A model generated the notes under the pieces. The model searched no databases, had not been told where the DNA came from, and saw only the letters and a program-made list of their open reading frames with translations. The translations under genes and the position numbers were made by a program. A DNA stretch of 64,000 nt from an uncultured Lachnospiraceae bacterium (GTDB taxonomy: Bacteria > Bacillota > Clostridia > Lachnospirales > Lachnospiraceae): assembly GCA_937920345.1 (NCBI GenBank), contig CALGVA010000046.1:1-64000 (forward strand). Reading direction: 5' to 3'. This document shows positions 41,865 to 50,423 of this stretch, in pieces. Every line of letters begins with the position of its first letter. The stretch's first letter is position 1.

Positions 41865-44600
41865 ATGGATATAGACAACAAAGTAAAATTGACAGATCTG
41901 ATTGAAAAACAGGTCTTACAGAGAGTGCAGGATAATTTTGCCCATATGACCGGCATGGCGGCGCTGATCACAGATGCGGACGGCATGGCGGTAACCGAAG
42001 GATCTAATTTCTCCGAGTTCTGCGGCGTCTATACACGGGCTTCGGAGACAGGCGGTGCGCGCTGCAGGCAATGTGATAAAAAGGCTGTTTCGATGGCGCG
42101 GAAACAAGGCGGGGCAGTCACTTACTTGTGCCATGCGGGAATTATCAAGTATGCGGTGCCCATTATGGTGGAGAGCACGCTGGTGGGATGCTTTTTAGGC
42201 GGTCAGTTTCTCACACAGGAACCGGATTATGATAAGATCAGGGAAATGGCAGCCCAGATCGGTGTGGATACAGGACAGTATATGGCTGCAGCCGGCAATC
42301 TGCCGGTCAGAGAACAGGGGACGATAGACAACTTCGTGGAATTTCTCTATATGATCGCCGATCTTTTGTCTGAAATGGCATATAACAAGTACCTTGTCTA
42401 CCAGGTCAAAGAAAATATGAGATCCAATCTGAATAAGGTCTATCAGGCATATGAAGAGCTTGAGCAGTCAGAAAATATGAAGTCAGATTTTCTGGCCAAT
42501 ATGAGCCATGAGATCAGGACACCCATGAATGCGGTGATCGGTATGGCGGAAATGGCGCTCAGGGAAGAACTGACCCCTGTGGCAAGGGATTATATTAAGC
42601 AAATCAGGATCGCGGGGAGGTCGCTCCTCGCGATTATTAATGATATTCTGGATTTCTCCAAAATAGAATCCGGCAGGATGGATATTAATGAGGTGATTTA
42701 TGAGCCGATGTCCATGATCTATGATGTGGCGAACATAATCATGACAAGGCTTAAAGATAAGGATGTGGAGCTGATCCTTGATGTTGCGCCGAATCTGCCT
42801 AACAAGCTGTGGGGAGATAATATCAGGATCAAGCAGGTGCTTGTGAACCTGGCCAATAATGCGGCTAAGTTTACAAGTCAGGGCAGGATCATCATGAAAA
42901 TGGACTGCACCAAGCTGACGCCTGATGAGATCAGCCTGCAGATCAGCGTGGAGGATACCGGAATCGGCATTAAAAAGGAAGATGTTGATAAGCTTTTTCA
43001 GTCCTTCAGCCAGGTAGACAGTAAGAGAAACCGTAATATCGAGGGCACCGGGCTGGGACTTGCAATCTCCAAAAATCTTCTTATGCTGATGAGTGGGAAT
43101 ATATGGGTGGAGAGCGTTTACGGCAAGGGGAGCAGATTTGCTTTTATGCTTCCCCAGAAGATTGCAGATGATACGCCGTGCATCGGTATCCGTGAACCGG
43201 AATCTATTCTTGTTGCAGGACTGATTTTTAATGTTCATGTCAAAGAGAGTCTGTGTGCAGATGCGTCCAGGCTTGGTGTGGGTGATGTGCGGCTGTTAAC
43301 TGAGCGGGAGCTGTGTGGGTTCCCGGAAGGAAAACGGGTGTTTCTTTTTATAGAAAGATGCCTTTTTTCGGATAGGGTCGAAACCTTTGTGCGGGAGAAT
43401 CCGCAGGTTACTTCCGTTCTTATCATAGATTTTTATGATAATGCGGATTATCACATTGGGAATCTTCTGGTGATGAAAAAACCGCTTTTTTCCTTGAATA
43501 TAGCGATGATACTGAACGGGGAGGAGTGGCATCTGGATCATGATACGGATGAAAAGCAGTTTGACTTTATTGCACCCGATGCCGAGATCCTGATCGTGGA
43601 CGATAACGCCGTGAATCTGACTGTAGCGGAGGGGCTTTTGGAGCCTCTGAAAATGAAAGTTGACACGGTGACGGGCGGCAAGGAGGCTATCGAAAAGATT
43701 TCAGAATTTCATTACGACATTATTTTCATGGATCATATGATGCCGGAACTGGATGGCGTGGAGACGACGCATATTATCAGGCGCTTTCATCCGGAGTATG
43801 ATAATGTTCCGATCATAGCTCTTACGGCCAATGCCGTGGAGGGAACGAAGGATATGTTTATCAGAGAGGGCATGAATGATTTTGTGGCTAAGCCCATTGA
43901 GATGCGGATTCTTGCGTCCAAGGTCAGGCAGTGGCTGCCGGATGAAAAGATCCAGATGGTCTATAATACGATGACTTCTGATAAAGGTACGAAAGAGACG
44001 AATTATCCGGAGGTCGCAGACCTTAATGTGAAATTTGCCATGGAGTCGCTGGGCAGTGAAGAACTGTTCCAGAAGGTTCTGAAGGTGTTTTACCGGAGCA
44101 TTGGCAAAAAAGCCGGATTGATCAGGACGATGGAAGAGCAGGAAGACTGGAGGGGATTTACGATCGAAGTTCATGCCCTGAAGAATTCTGCACGGCAGAT
44201 CGGCGCTCTTTTGCTGGCGGATCAGGCAGAAGCATTGGAAAAAGCGGGCAACGCGCGGGATGGCGCTGTCATACACAGCCAGACGGATGATCTGCTGCAG
44301 CGGTATACCGGTTATTTAAAGACGCTGGAACCCTTTTGTCAGGATGATGAAGCGGACGATCGTGAAAAAGAGGATATTGCATACACATTGCTGCAAAGTT
44401 TTTTTGCAGAAATGAAAGATGCGGCGGAAGACCTTGACATGGATAAAATTGAGGACGTAATCCGCAAGATGGAGCGGTATCAGTATGCGGGCCGGCAGCA
44501 GGAACTGTTTCACAGGCTGCGGGAGGCGGCGGAAGAGATGGATGCAGATCTTTGCGAGGAGATCATTGAAAGCTGGGAAGGACTTGTGGAGGAGATGTAG
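41865..44600 (+). CDS. PocR-domain hybrid histidine kinase (HisKA-HATPase-receivers-Hpt)
   Basis: About 911 residues, no membrane span, so cytosolic. Residues ~5-170 are a PocR sensor domain with the C-x2-C and later Cys ligands (CGVY, CRQCDKK, YLCHAG), the type that binds small hydrocarbon derivatives or metals. A coiled coil follows, then HisKA with MSHEIRTPMN, HATPase with NLANNAAKF, DTGIGI and GTGLGLAIS, a degenerate receiver, a full receiver (ILIVDDN, IFMDHMMPELDG, VAKPI) and an Hpt domain with HALKNSARQIGA. The last ~100 residues are acidic and helical. The ATG at 41865 follows GAGGG; the ATG at 41832 lacks a clear site. Forms a phosphorelay with the preceding receiver protein. Confidence 0.92.
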   Translation: MDIDNKVKLTDLIEKQVLQRVQDNFAHMTGMAALITDADGMAVTEGSNFSEFCGVYTRASETGGARCRQCDKKAVSMARKQGGAVTYLCHAGIIKYAVPIMVESTLVGCFLGGQFLTQEPDYDKIREMAAQIGVDTGQYMAAAGNLPVREQGTIDNFVEFLYMIADLLSEMAYNKYLVYQVKENMRSNLNKVYQAYEELEQSENMKSDFLANMSHEIRTPMNAVIGMAEMALREELTPVARDYIKQIRIAGRSLLAIINDILDFSKIESGRMDINEVIYEPMSMIYDVANIIMTRLKDKDVELILDVAPNLPNKLWGDNIRIKQVLVNLANNAAKFTSQGRIIMKMDCTKLTPDEISLQISVEDTGIGIKKEDVDKLFQSFSQVDSKRNRNIEGTGLGLAISKNLLMLMSGNIWVESVYGKGSRFAFMLPQKIADDTPCIGIREPESILVAGLIFNVHVKESLCADASRLGVGDVRLLTERELCGFPEGKRVFLFIERCLFSDRVETFVRENPQVTSVLIIDFYDNADYHIGNLLVMKKPLFSLNIAMILNGEEWHLDHDTDEKQFDFIAPDAEILIVDDNAVNLTVAEGLLEPLKMKVDTVTGGKEAIEKISEFHYDIIFMDHMMPELDGVETTHIIRRFHPEYDNVPIIALTANAVEGTKDMFIREGMNDFVAKPIEMRILASKVRQWLPDEKIQMVYNTMTSDKGTKETNYPEVADLNVKFAMESLGSEELFQKVLKVFYRSIGKKAGLIRTMEEQEDWRGFTIEVHALKNSARQIGALLLADQAEALEKAGNARDGAVIHSQTDDLLQRYTGYLKTLEPFCQDDEADDREKEDIAYTLLQSFFAEMKDAAEDLDMDKIEDVIRKMERYQYAGRQQELFHRLREAAEEMDADLCEEIIESWEGLVEEM

Positions 44601-44673
44601 TTTGAGCCTTTCGCAGACTTAATATTCTGCCGTCCGCAGCAGGGAGATTTTATATGTTTGTAGTATATATACG

Positions 44674-44710
44674 TTAAGGTTTTCTTAAGTTTTCTCAGGT
44701 TTTCCATTAA
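44674..44710 (+). promoter_or_regulatory. Tandem direct-repeat operator, OmpR/PhoB style
   Basis: The heptamer (G/A)GTTTTC occurs three times at exact 10-base steps (44678, 44688, 44698), each after TTAAG- or TCAGG-like bases. It lies directly upstream of a -10 element. This is the usual geometry of OmpR-family dimer arrays and makes autoregulation by the regulator at 45811 likely (inference). Confidence 0.6.
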
Positions 44711-44718
44711 GCAATGGG

Positions 44719-44727
44719 TGTTATACT
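44719..44727 (+). promoter_or_regulatory. Extended -10 for the DUF975/two-component operon
   Basis: TGT then TATACT (44722-44727), without a good -35, as expected for an activator-dependent promoter downstream of the repeat array. Start codon 115 bases downstream. Confidence 0.5.
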
Positions 44728-44841
44728 TTCAGTAACATCAAGAGGAACATTGCAGTGCAGCAGCAGGCAGGGATGACAGCTTAAAACTGAAACGAAACGG
44801 CTAAAGCTGTAATTGGAAAGTATGGGAAAAGGAGAAAAGAT

Positions 44842-45741
44842 ATGTGGACGAGAAAGGAATTAAAACAAAGAGCGAAGGAAGCTCTGCAAAGAAATTATTG
44901 GAAGATTGTGCTGGTGTCGGTACTGGCGATAGTCTTAGGCGGCGGGCTCGGGTATTCTTCGGGGGCCGCAGGACCGAGAAGCGCCAGCAGTGTAACTGCG
45001 GTTGAGACAGTACCGGTTGAAACAGTACCGGAGGTAACAACAGAGGACGGGGACAGCGGATGGACGGAAATGATCGTGACGGATGAAGCCGTTATACGGG
45101 CACAGGACGAGGAGTACTTCCTGCTCGACGAAACAGCACAGTCTCTAATCGATGCGTCCGAGGATATGGATAACACGATGCTGGCGGCGTATGTCGTTAC
45201 GGTGCTGATCATAGGCGGTATCATTTTTCTGGTGGTTTTAGTCATTGTCGGTGCGGTCGCGGCGTTTTTATACAATCCCTTCCGTGTGGGGGTAGACCGT
45301 TTCATGTTGAAAAGTGTGGATGACAAGGCGGAGATCAAAGAGATTGCCTATGCGTTTGACCATTCCTATATCAATGTGGTAAAAACCATGTTTCATATGG
45401 ATTTGAGAGTATTCCTGTGGGCGCTATTGTTTGTCATTCCCGGTATCTATAAGAAATATCAGTACCGTATGGTCCCTTATATTCTGGCGGAACGCCCGGA
45501 TATGGACTATAAAGAAGTTCTGCAGATGAGCAGGGACATGATGAACGGCGAGAAGTGGCATGCCTTTGTGCTGGATCTTTCCTTTATTCTCTGGCATATG
45601 CTGGGTGTAATAACATGTGGTATTGCAGAGGTTTTCTATGTGCATCCTTACATGGAGCTGACAGACGCTTCCTTGTACCGCAAACTTTACGAATTACATG
45701 AAAACACAAATCAGATGACTTTACCGGACGGGGCTGTGTAG
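44842..45741 (+). CDS. DUF975-family membrane protein
   Basis: 299 residues. The N-terminal MWTRKELKQRAKEALQRNYWKIVLV is the DUF975 signature. One span lies at ~22-42, then an acidic extracellular loop (~45-110) with repeated VETVPVETVPEVTTED-type residues. Further spans lie at ~113-140 and ~190-210. The conserved C-terminal block IPGIYKKYQYRMVPYILAERPDM...SRDMMNGEKWHAF...LGVITCGI is typical. Function is not known; members often sit with envelope-stress systems. The promoter region carries an operator-like repeat, and the two-component pair follows, so it may be both target and sensor partner of that system. Confidence 0.85.
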   Translation: MWTRKELKQRAKEALQRNYWKIVLVSVLAIVLGGGLGYSSGAAGPRSASSVTAVETVPVETVPEVTTEDGDSGWTEMIVTDEAVIRAQDEEYFLLDETAQSLIDASEDMDNTMLAAYVVTVLIIGGIIFLVVLVIVGAVAAFLYNPFRVGVDRFMLKSVDDKAEIKEIAYAFDHSYINVVKTMFHMDLRVFLWALLFVIPGIYKKYQYRMVPYILAERPDMDYKEVLQMSRDMMNGEKWHAFVLDLSFILWHMLGVITCGIAEVFYVHPYMELTDASLYRKLYELHENTNQMTLPDGAV

Positions 45742-45810
45742 TGCAGAGCCGGGGATATGGTTGACTGGCATGCACAGGAACAGATTCGCATGTTATGGAA
45801 AGGCATGGTT

Positions 45811-46509
45811 ATGAATATGGGATATAAGATTTTGATAGCGGACGATGAGGCGGAGATCCGGGATGTGCTTCGGCTGTATCTCGAAAAAGACGGCTATGCT
45901 GTCGTGGAAGCGTCGGACGGTGTGGAGGCTATGGAGCAGATCAGGAAAGAGCAGCCCGATCTGGTGATCCTTGATATTATGATGCCCGGTCTTGATGGAT
46001 ATCGGGTGTTACGAAATATAAGGGAAGACAATAATATACCGGTCATTATGCTGTCTGCCAAAGACACGGATGCGGATAAAATATTAGGGCTTGATCTGGG
46101 AGCGGACGACTACATTACGAAGCCGTTCGGACCGCTGGAGGCGGTGGCCAGAGTCAATTCCAACATACGAAGGTTCTATTCGCTGGGCGCCGGCGGCAGC
46201 ACGCATAAGGAAGTGCATGAACTGACGGTGCAGGATCTGCGCCTGGATCTGGATGCCTGTCTGCTGTTCCGCGGCGGGGAGACGATCGAACTGACTTCAG
46301 TGGAATTTCGGATCATGAAACTCTTTATGCAGGAGCCCGGCAAGGTATTTACGAAACAACAGATCTACGAGACGGGCTGGGACGATGAATATCTGGTTTC
46401 CGATAATAATATCATGGTCTGTATATCCAAACTGCGGGCCAAGCTGGAACATGACGGCAGAGAATATATCAAGACGATCAGAGGGCTGGGATACCGGCTC
46501 AGCGTATAG
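45811..46509 (+). CDS. OmpR-family response regulator (VanR-like)
   Basis: About 232 residues. Receiver: ILIADDEAEIRD, LVILDIMMPGLDG with phospho-Asp, MLSAKDT and YITKPFG. The C-terminal winged helix reads ELTSVEFRIMKLFMQEPGKVFTK then DNNIMVCISKLRAKLE and IRGLGYRL. Start at 45811 is chosen because GGAAAGG lies seven bases before it. Partner kinase follows after 82 bases. The upstream direct-repeat array at 44674-44710 is its probable binding site. Confidence 0.93.
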   Translation: MNMGYKILIADDEAEIRDVLRLYLEKDGYAVVEASDGVEAMEQIRKEQPDLVILDIMMPGLDGYRVLRNIREDNNIPVIMLSAKDTDADKILGLDLGADDYITKPFGPLEAVARVNSNIRRFYSLGAGGSTHKEVHELTVQDLRLDLDACLLFRGGETIELTSVEFRIMKLFMQEPGKVFTKQQIYETGWDDEYLVSDNNIMVCISKLRAKLEHDGREYIKTIRGLGYRLSV

Positions 46510-46591
46510 CTGCGAAGGGGAAGCTTCGGTTCCGGCACGGGATGAGCAGCCACGCGGTATATGTTAGAGGATGAAGGGAGCATAAGAACAG

Positions 46592-47764
46592 ATGGAAGGT
46601 GGAAACAGAACGGAGGATAAGAAATCCCTCAAATGGTTTCTGATTAAGAGATTCCTCGTTGTTATGCTCCTTATTCTGATCAGCGAGGAACTGATCGGGC
46701 TGTTATATGATAAGTTTGTTATTCCATGGGTTTCTCTGCTGCTGAGGAGTCAGCACATATCTGTCACCTCAAGCGGCAGTCCTGTTGTCTCAATATTACA
46801 ATTGTTATTATATATATTGGCTTCTTTTCTTCCGGATGGAATATCTGCTTACGTGCAGCTTATGATCAGCAGACATGCGGAGGGTTCCCTGCAGCTTGCC
46901 GTGGATGTTCCGGCAGCCGGGGAGCGGTGGGGCGTTTTAATACGGCTCGTAGTTGTTGTGATGTTTCTGCTTCTGATTTTCATGAGTGTACTGCCTTATC
47001 TGATCGGCGCATTCTATTATTACCGTATAGTGACTAAGAAGGTCAATGAACTCATGGAGGCGGAGAAGGAGCAGCAGCTTGCTTATGACAGGCAGCGTAA
47101 TCTGCTGCTGTCTGATATTGCCCATGACATCAAAACACCGATCACGACACTGTGCAGTTACAGCAAGGCGCTCTCGGACGATGTGGTGCAGGGGGAGAAG
47201 CGGCAGGAGTATCTGGACGCCATCTACAATAAGTCCATGCGGATGAGCGAATTGATTACGCTGCTGTTTGAGTATGTCAAGATGGACAGCAGCGGATTTG
47301 AACTGCACAGAGAGACCTGTGATCTGGGGGAGATTCTGCGGGAGACTGCAGCCGTGCTGTATACGGATTTTGAGGACCGCGGCATAGAGCTTCAGGTAGA
47401 AATTCCGGAGGAGCCGGTTTCCTGCAGTGTAGATAAGGTACAGATGGCGAGGGTCGTTACCAATCTTCTCACCAATGCCGTCCGGTATGGCAGAGAGGGC
47501 GGCCGGACGCTGGTGCGGCTGGCGGACGGAAAGATCACGGTAGCGGATGATGGTATGGAGATTGACGCTGCGTTTGCGCAGCATATTTTTGAACCCTTTA
47601 CGAGAGGAGACAAGGCAAGAAGCACGAAAGGCGGCAGCGGGCTCGGACTGAGTATCGCGGCTAAGATCGTGGAGATGCATGGCGGAGAACTGAAACTGGA
47701 CTGCGATTACGGGCAGGGGTATACGAAGGCGTTTCAGATTGTGTTGAAAATGGCAGAGACGTAA
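46592..47764 (+). CDS. Sensor histidine kinase (VanS-like)
   Basis: 390 residues. N-terminal membrane part with spans at about 17-42, 62-85 and 108-135 and a short outside loop. HisKA carries the phospho-acceptor in LLSDIAHDIKTPITTL. The HATPase region has NLLTNAVRYG, a short degenerate G1 (VADDGMEI, lacking the usual DxGxG) and GGSGLGLSIAAKIVE. There is no HAMP or PAS domain, as in intramembrane-type sensors. With the DUF975 gene and OmpR regulator it forms a likely envelope-sensing unit; the inducer is not readable. Confidence 0.92.
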   Translation: MEGGNRTEDKKSLKWFLIKRFLVVMLLILISEELIGLLYDKFVIPWVSLLLRSQHISVTSSGSPVVSILQLLLYILASFLPDGISAYVQLMISRHAEGSLQLAVDVPAAGERWGVLIRLVVVVMFLLLIFMSVLPYLIGAFYYYRIVTKKVNELMEAEKEQQLAYDRQRNLLLSDIAHDIKTPITTLCSYSKALSDDVVQGEKRQEYLDAIYNKSMRMSELITLLFEYVKMDSSGFELHRETCDLGEILRETAAVLYTDFEDRGIELQVEIPEEPVSCSVDKVQMARVVTNLLTNAVRYGREGGRTLVRLADGKITVADDGMEIDAAFAQHIFEPFTRGDKARSTKGGSGLGLSIAAKIVEMHGGELKLDCDYGQGYTKAFQIVLKMAET

Positions 47765-47970
47765 ATCTATCGGGGATGATTCTGCTTGATTCCCGATTCT
47801 GACATTCTAATTTGCTTCTGAAAATGTCTGGCGGCGCATATATAGTATAAATATCGGGTGTAATGGATGTCATTTACAGAACGAACCGCATATGAGACGG
47901 CGAGGGCCGGAGTTGCAGGAGTATATGACAGACAGGTACACCTTTTTTGATGGAACAGAGTTGATGTGCA

Positions 47971-48684
47971 ATGAGCAGACAGGAGAAAAAACGGGTACGA
48001 CACAGCGTACATATCAAAAAAAGCGGGATGATAAAGGCGTTCATTCTCATAGCGGCAGCCCTGGTTCTCTATGTGCCGCTGTTTGCGGGCTATAAGGCAA
48101 GGGCAGTCGCAGCTGACAGTATGGCGGATGACCGGAAGATTGCGATTACTTTTGATGACGGTCCGCATCCGTATTATACGGAGCAGCTTCTGGACGGACT
48201 GAAAGAGCGGGGTGTGAGAGCCACGTTTTTTGTGATGGGCAAACACGTGGAGGAGAACCCGGAACTGGTGGAGCGCATGTACAATGAAGGACATCTGATC
48301 GGCAATCATACTTACAGCCATATCCAGTTAAACAAGAGCAACGGGGATACCTTTAAGGAAGAACTGGTGAAAACCAGTGAACTGATTGAGGAACTGACCG
48401 GTCAGGAGGTACAGTATGTGCGGCCGCCTTACGGTTCGTGGGATAAGAAGTTCGAGAAAGAACTGAACATGTTTCCGGTACTGTGGACGATCGATCCGCT
48501 GGACTGGTGCAGTGACAACGTAGCTGTTATTGTACAGAAGGTCACTTCCAGGGCAAAAGAAAATTCGATTATTCTGCTGCATGATGAGTACAAGACGACG
48601 GTGACCGCTGCTCTGCAGATCATCGACGAGCTGCAGAAAGAGGGGTACGAGTTTGTGACGGTGGACGAAATATTTTTTGATTAG
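47971..48684 (+). CDS. Polysaccharide deacetylase (NodB fold), membrane-anchored
   Basis: 237 residues. Basic start, one membrane span or signal anchor (about 20-40), then a NodB domain: TFDDGPHP with Asp62 (base) and Asp63 (metal), HTYSH with metal ligands His113 and His117, RPPYG, and LHDEYKTT near the end. It removes acetyl groups from N-acetylated sugars of peptidoglycan or other surface polymers, outside the cell. PdaA/PgdA-like members change lysozyme resistance. Its position after the envelope-sensing operon suggests, but does not prove, shared control. A hairpin separates it from the convergent TIR gene. Confidence 0.9.
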   Translation: MSRQEKKRVRHSVHIKKSGMIKAFILIAAALVLYVPLFAGYKARAVAADSMADDRKIAITFDDGPHPYYTEQLLDGLKERGVRATFFVMGKHVEENPELVERMYNEGHLIGNHTYSHIQLNKSNGDTFKEELVKTSELIEELTGQEVQYVRPPYGSWDKKFEKELNMFPVLWTIDPLDWCSDNVAVIVQKVTSRAKENSIILLHDEYKTTVTAALQIIDELQKEGYEFVTVDEIFFD

Positions 48685-48720
48685 TATAGCGAGTCATTCA
48701 TATTTGCGGTATCAGACAAA

Positions 48721-48752
48721 AATTCCCTCACAATGCATGTTGTAAGGGAATT
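48721..48752. terminator. Hairpin between convergent deacetylase and TIR genes
   Basis: AATTCCCTCACAA (48721-48733) pairs with TTGTAAGGGAATT (48740-48752) with one mismatch. On the minus strand the stem ends in a T run, so it chiefly terminates the TIR transcript. Confidence 0.7.
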
Positions 48753-48779
48753 ATGTATTAATGCAAAATTTGTAGGGCA

Positions 48780-50129
48780 TCATTGCGGGAGTCTGCGCAG
48801 ATCCACGGTAATTGCCGGACGGATGCCGAAGCCTTCCAGTCCGGCATTCTCCTGCCGCAGCAGTTCTTCGGTATAGCCGTTGTTCACCAGATAACACTTG
48901 GAAGAGGTTCCATCTACCGGTTCCCGGAGCCACCAGCAGCTTTCTTCCACATGAAAAGTATTGTAGTCGAGCAGCCACCAGCAGCTTTCGTCCTGCTCCA
49001 CAGCTGCATCCGTGGGGCAGGCGTATTTGCTGATGCCGGCTTCGTCAAACCACTGCAGTTCCTCCAGGGACAACAGGTATACGAGGTCTGTTGTGGTGAC
49101 TGTGGCGGCGCTAAACAGGAAGTTACTCTTCGTGACATTCTCGGTTTCCGTGATCGCTGCCAGTTCCTCAGCCGTGAAATCATGCAGAAATCCGGCTTCC
49201 TTATCGTAACCGTTCTTGCGCTCTGCCATGGCCGCGGCGTGCGGGGGCTGGTCCGTATAGGTTACGACCTCGCCGGTGGAGTTGAGCCATGTTCTGATAT
49301 TGGAAGAACTCCAGATGTTATTGCCACGTACCAGGATCTGCAGGTCCAGATCTGTGTCGGCTTCACTCTCCTGAGACCAGTAATCGACAGAATCGTACCA
49401 GTTGAACCGGCCGCCTTCAGGTGCGTCGTAGGCTTTCATCGTAAGAATATCCGCGGAAATCAGAACGGCGTGTTTCTTATCATCGGTGATCTTAAGGACG
49501 CGCCAGCTGATCGGTTCGCCGTTATAACTGCCGAACAGAATCGTATCGCCCGTGGCAATGGTATTTATTAATGAATTGCGACTGTTATGTATTGCGATAA
49601 AGGTTCCGGCAGCAGCCAGTACGGCAAGCAGCAGGCCGCAGACCGCCATGGCTCTGCGCCGGTTTTTGACATGCCCGGCGGCCTCTGTGTGTGCATCGGC
49701 ATTGGACTGTTCACCGGCACAGACCGGCTCTGCAGCGGCGGCTTTTTTCTGCAAGTCATCTGCGAATCGAAGAATATCGATGAAACTGTCATCGCTTCTG
49801 GCATTGATCCACTGGTGGGTCATCAGGAAATATTCCATGGATTTGGTCAGCGTGACCTCCTCCAGCTTGTATACAAGAATCGGTATGCCTTTACTGACCG
49901 CCCGTTCTACTTCGCGAAGAACATGGGGCGAGTGGTTGGCGTTTTCCGACATCAGCAGAATCATGGCGACGGAGTGGTCGATCCCGTCAAGCAGCTCTTC
50001 GGCATATTCTCTGCCGGAACGGATATCCCGCGGCGCAATAAAACATTTGCTGCCGTGGCGTTCCAGCGTTTCGCATATATTGGCAGCGGCTTCGGCATCT
50101 GCCGAGGAGTGTGATATAAATATCTGCAT
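48780..50129 (-). CDS. TIR-domain membrane protein with C-terminal DUF6273 domain
   Basis: About 449 residues. Residues 1-125 are a TIR domain of the bacterial TIR_2 kind: MQIFISHSSADAEAA, FIAPRDIRSGREY and SPHVLREVERAV, where Glu73 takes the place of the NADase glutamate. Residues ~161-180 are one membrane span after RRR. Residues ~190-449 match DUF6273, a presumed extracellular domain (ILFGSYNGEPISWRVL, NIRTWLN, SCWWLREP, FGIRPAITVD). The ATG at 50129 is preferred because GGAG lies six bases before it; the ATG at 50156 has no site. It is divergent from the second rarA gene. Function unknown; inside-out or outside-in signalling is inferred. Confidence 0.85.
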   Translation of the reverse strand: MQIFISHSSADAEAAANICETLERHGSKCFIAPRDIRSGREYAEELLDGIDHSVAMILLMSENANHSPHVLREVERAVSKGIPILVYKLEEVTLTKSMEYFLMTHQWINARSDDSFIDILRFADDLQKKAAAAEPVCAGEQSNADAHTEAAGHVKNRRRAMAVCGLLLAVLAAAGTFIAIHNSRNSLINTIATGDTILFGSYNGEPISWRVLKITDDKKHAVLISADILTMKAYDAPEGGRFNWYDSVDYWSQESEADTDLDLQILVRGNNIWSSSNIRTWLNSTGEVVTYTDQPPHAAAMAERKNGYDKEAGFLHDFTAEELAAITETENVTKSNFLFSAATVTTTDLVYLLSLEELQWFDEAGISKYACPTDAAVEQDESCWWLLDYNTFHVEESCWWLREPVDGTSSKCYLVNNGYTEELLRQENAGLEGFGIRPAITVDLRRLPQ

Positions 50130-50301
50130 GGCTATCTCCATTCCGAAGCGTTCCATACAGAGTTTTTCGAAGGAATACTCTCAGGAACCGCTTCTGCTGT
50201 CTGCACTGTTGTGCGTATAGTATTTTATCATCTGACGGTTTTATTTTCAATGATGAAATCGGAAACTATAGGTTGTGGAAGGCTATGGAAGATAATTGTA
50301 T

Positions 50302-50330
50302 TTGCGCTTGCATAAGGATAATGATAAAAT
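50302..50330 (+). promoter_or_regulatory. Promoter of the second rarA gene
   Basis: TTGCGC (50302-50307), 17 bases, TAAAAT (50325-50330) preceded by TGA (extended -10). Start codon 94 bases downstream. Confidence 0.6.
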
Positions 50331-50423
50331 ATAAAAGATTAGTTTTTTTAGGAAGTACATAGAAGAAGGCTGAAACGTTCTCAGAGGAGTGAGCGGCACA
50401 CAAGGCTTCGAAATGAGGTAAAA

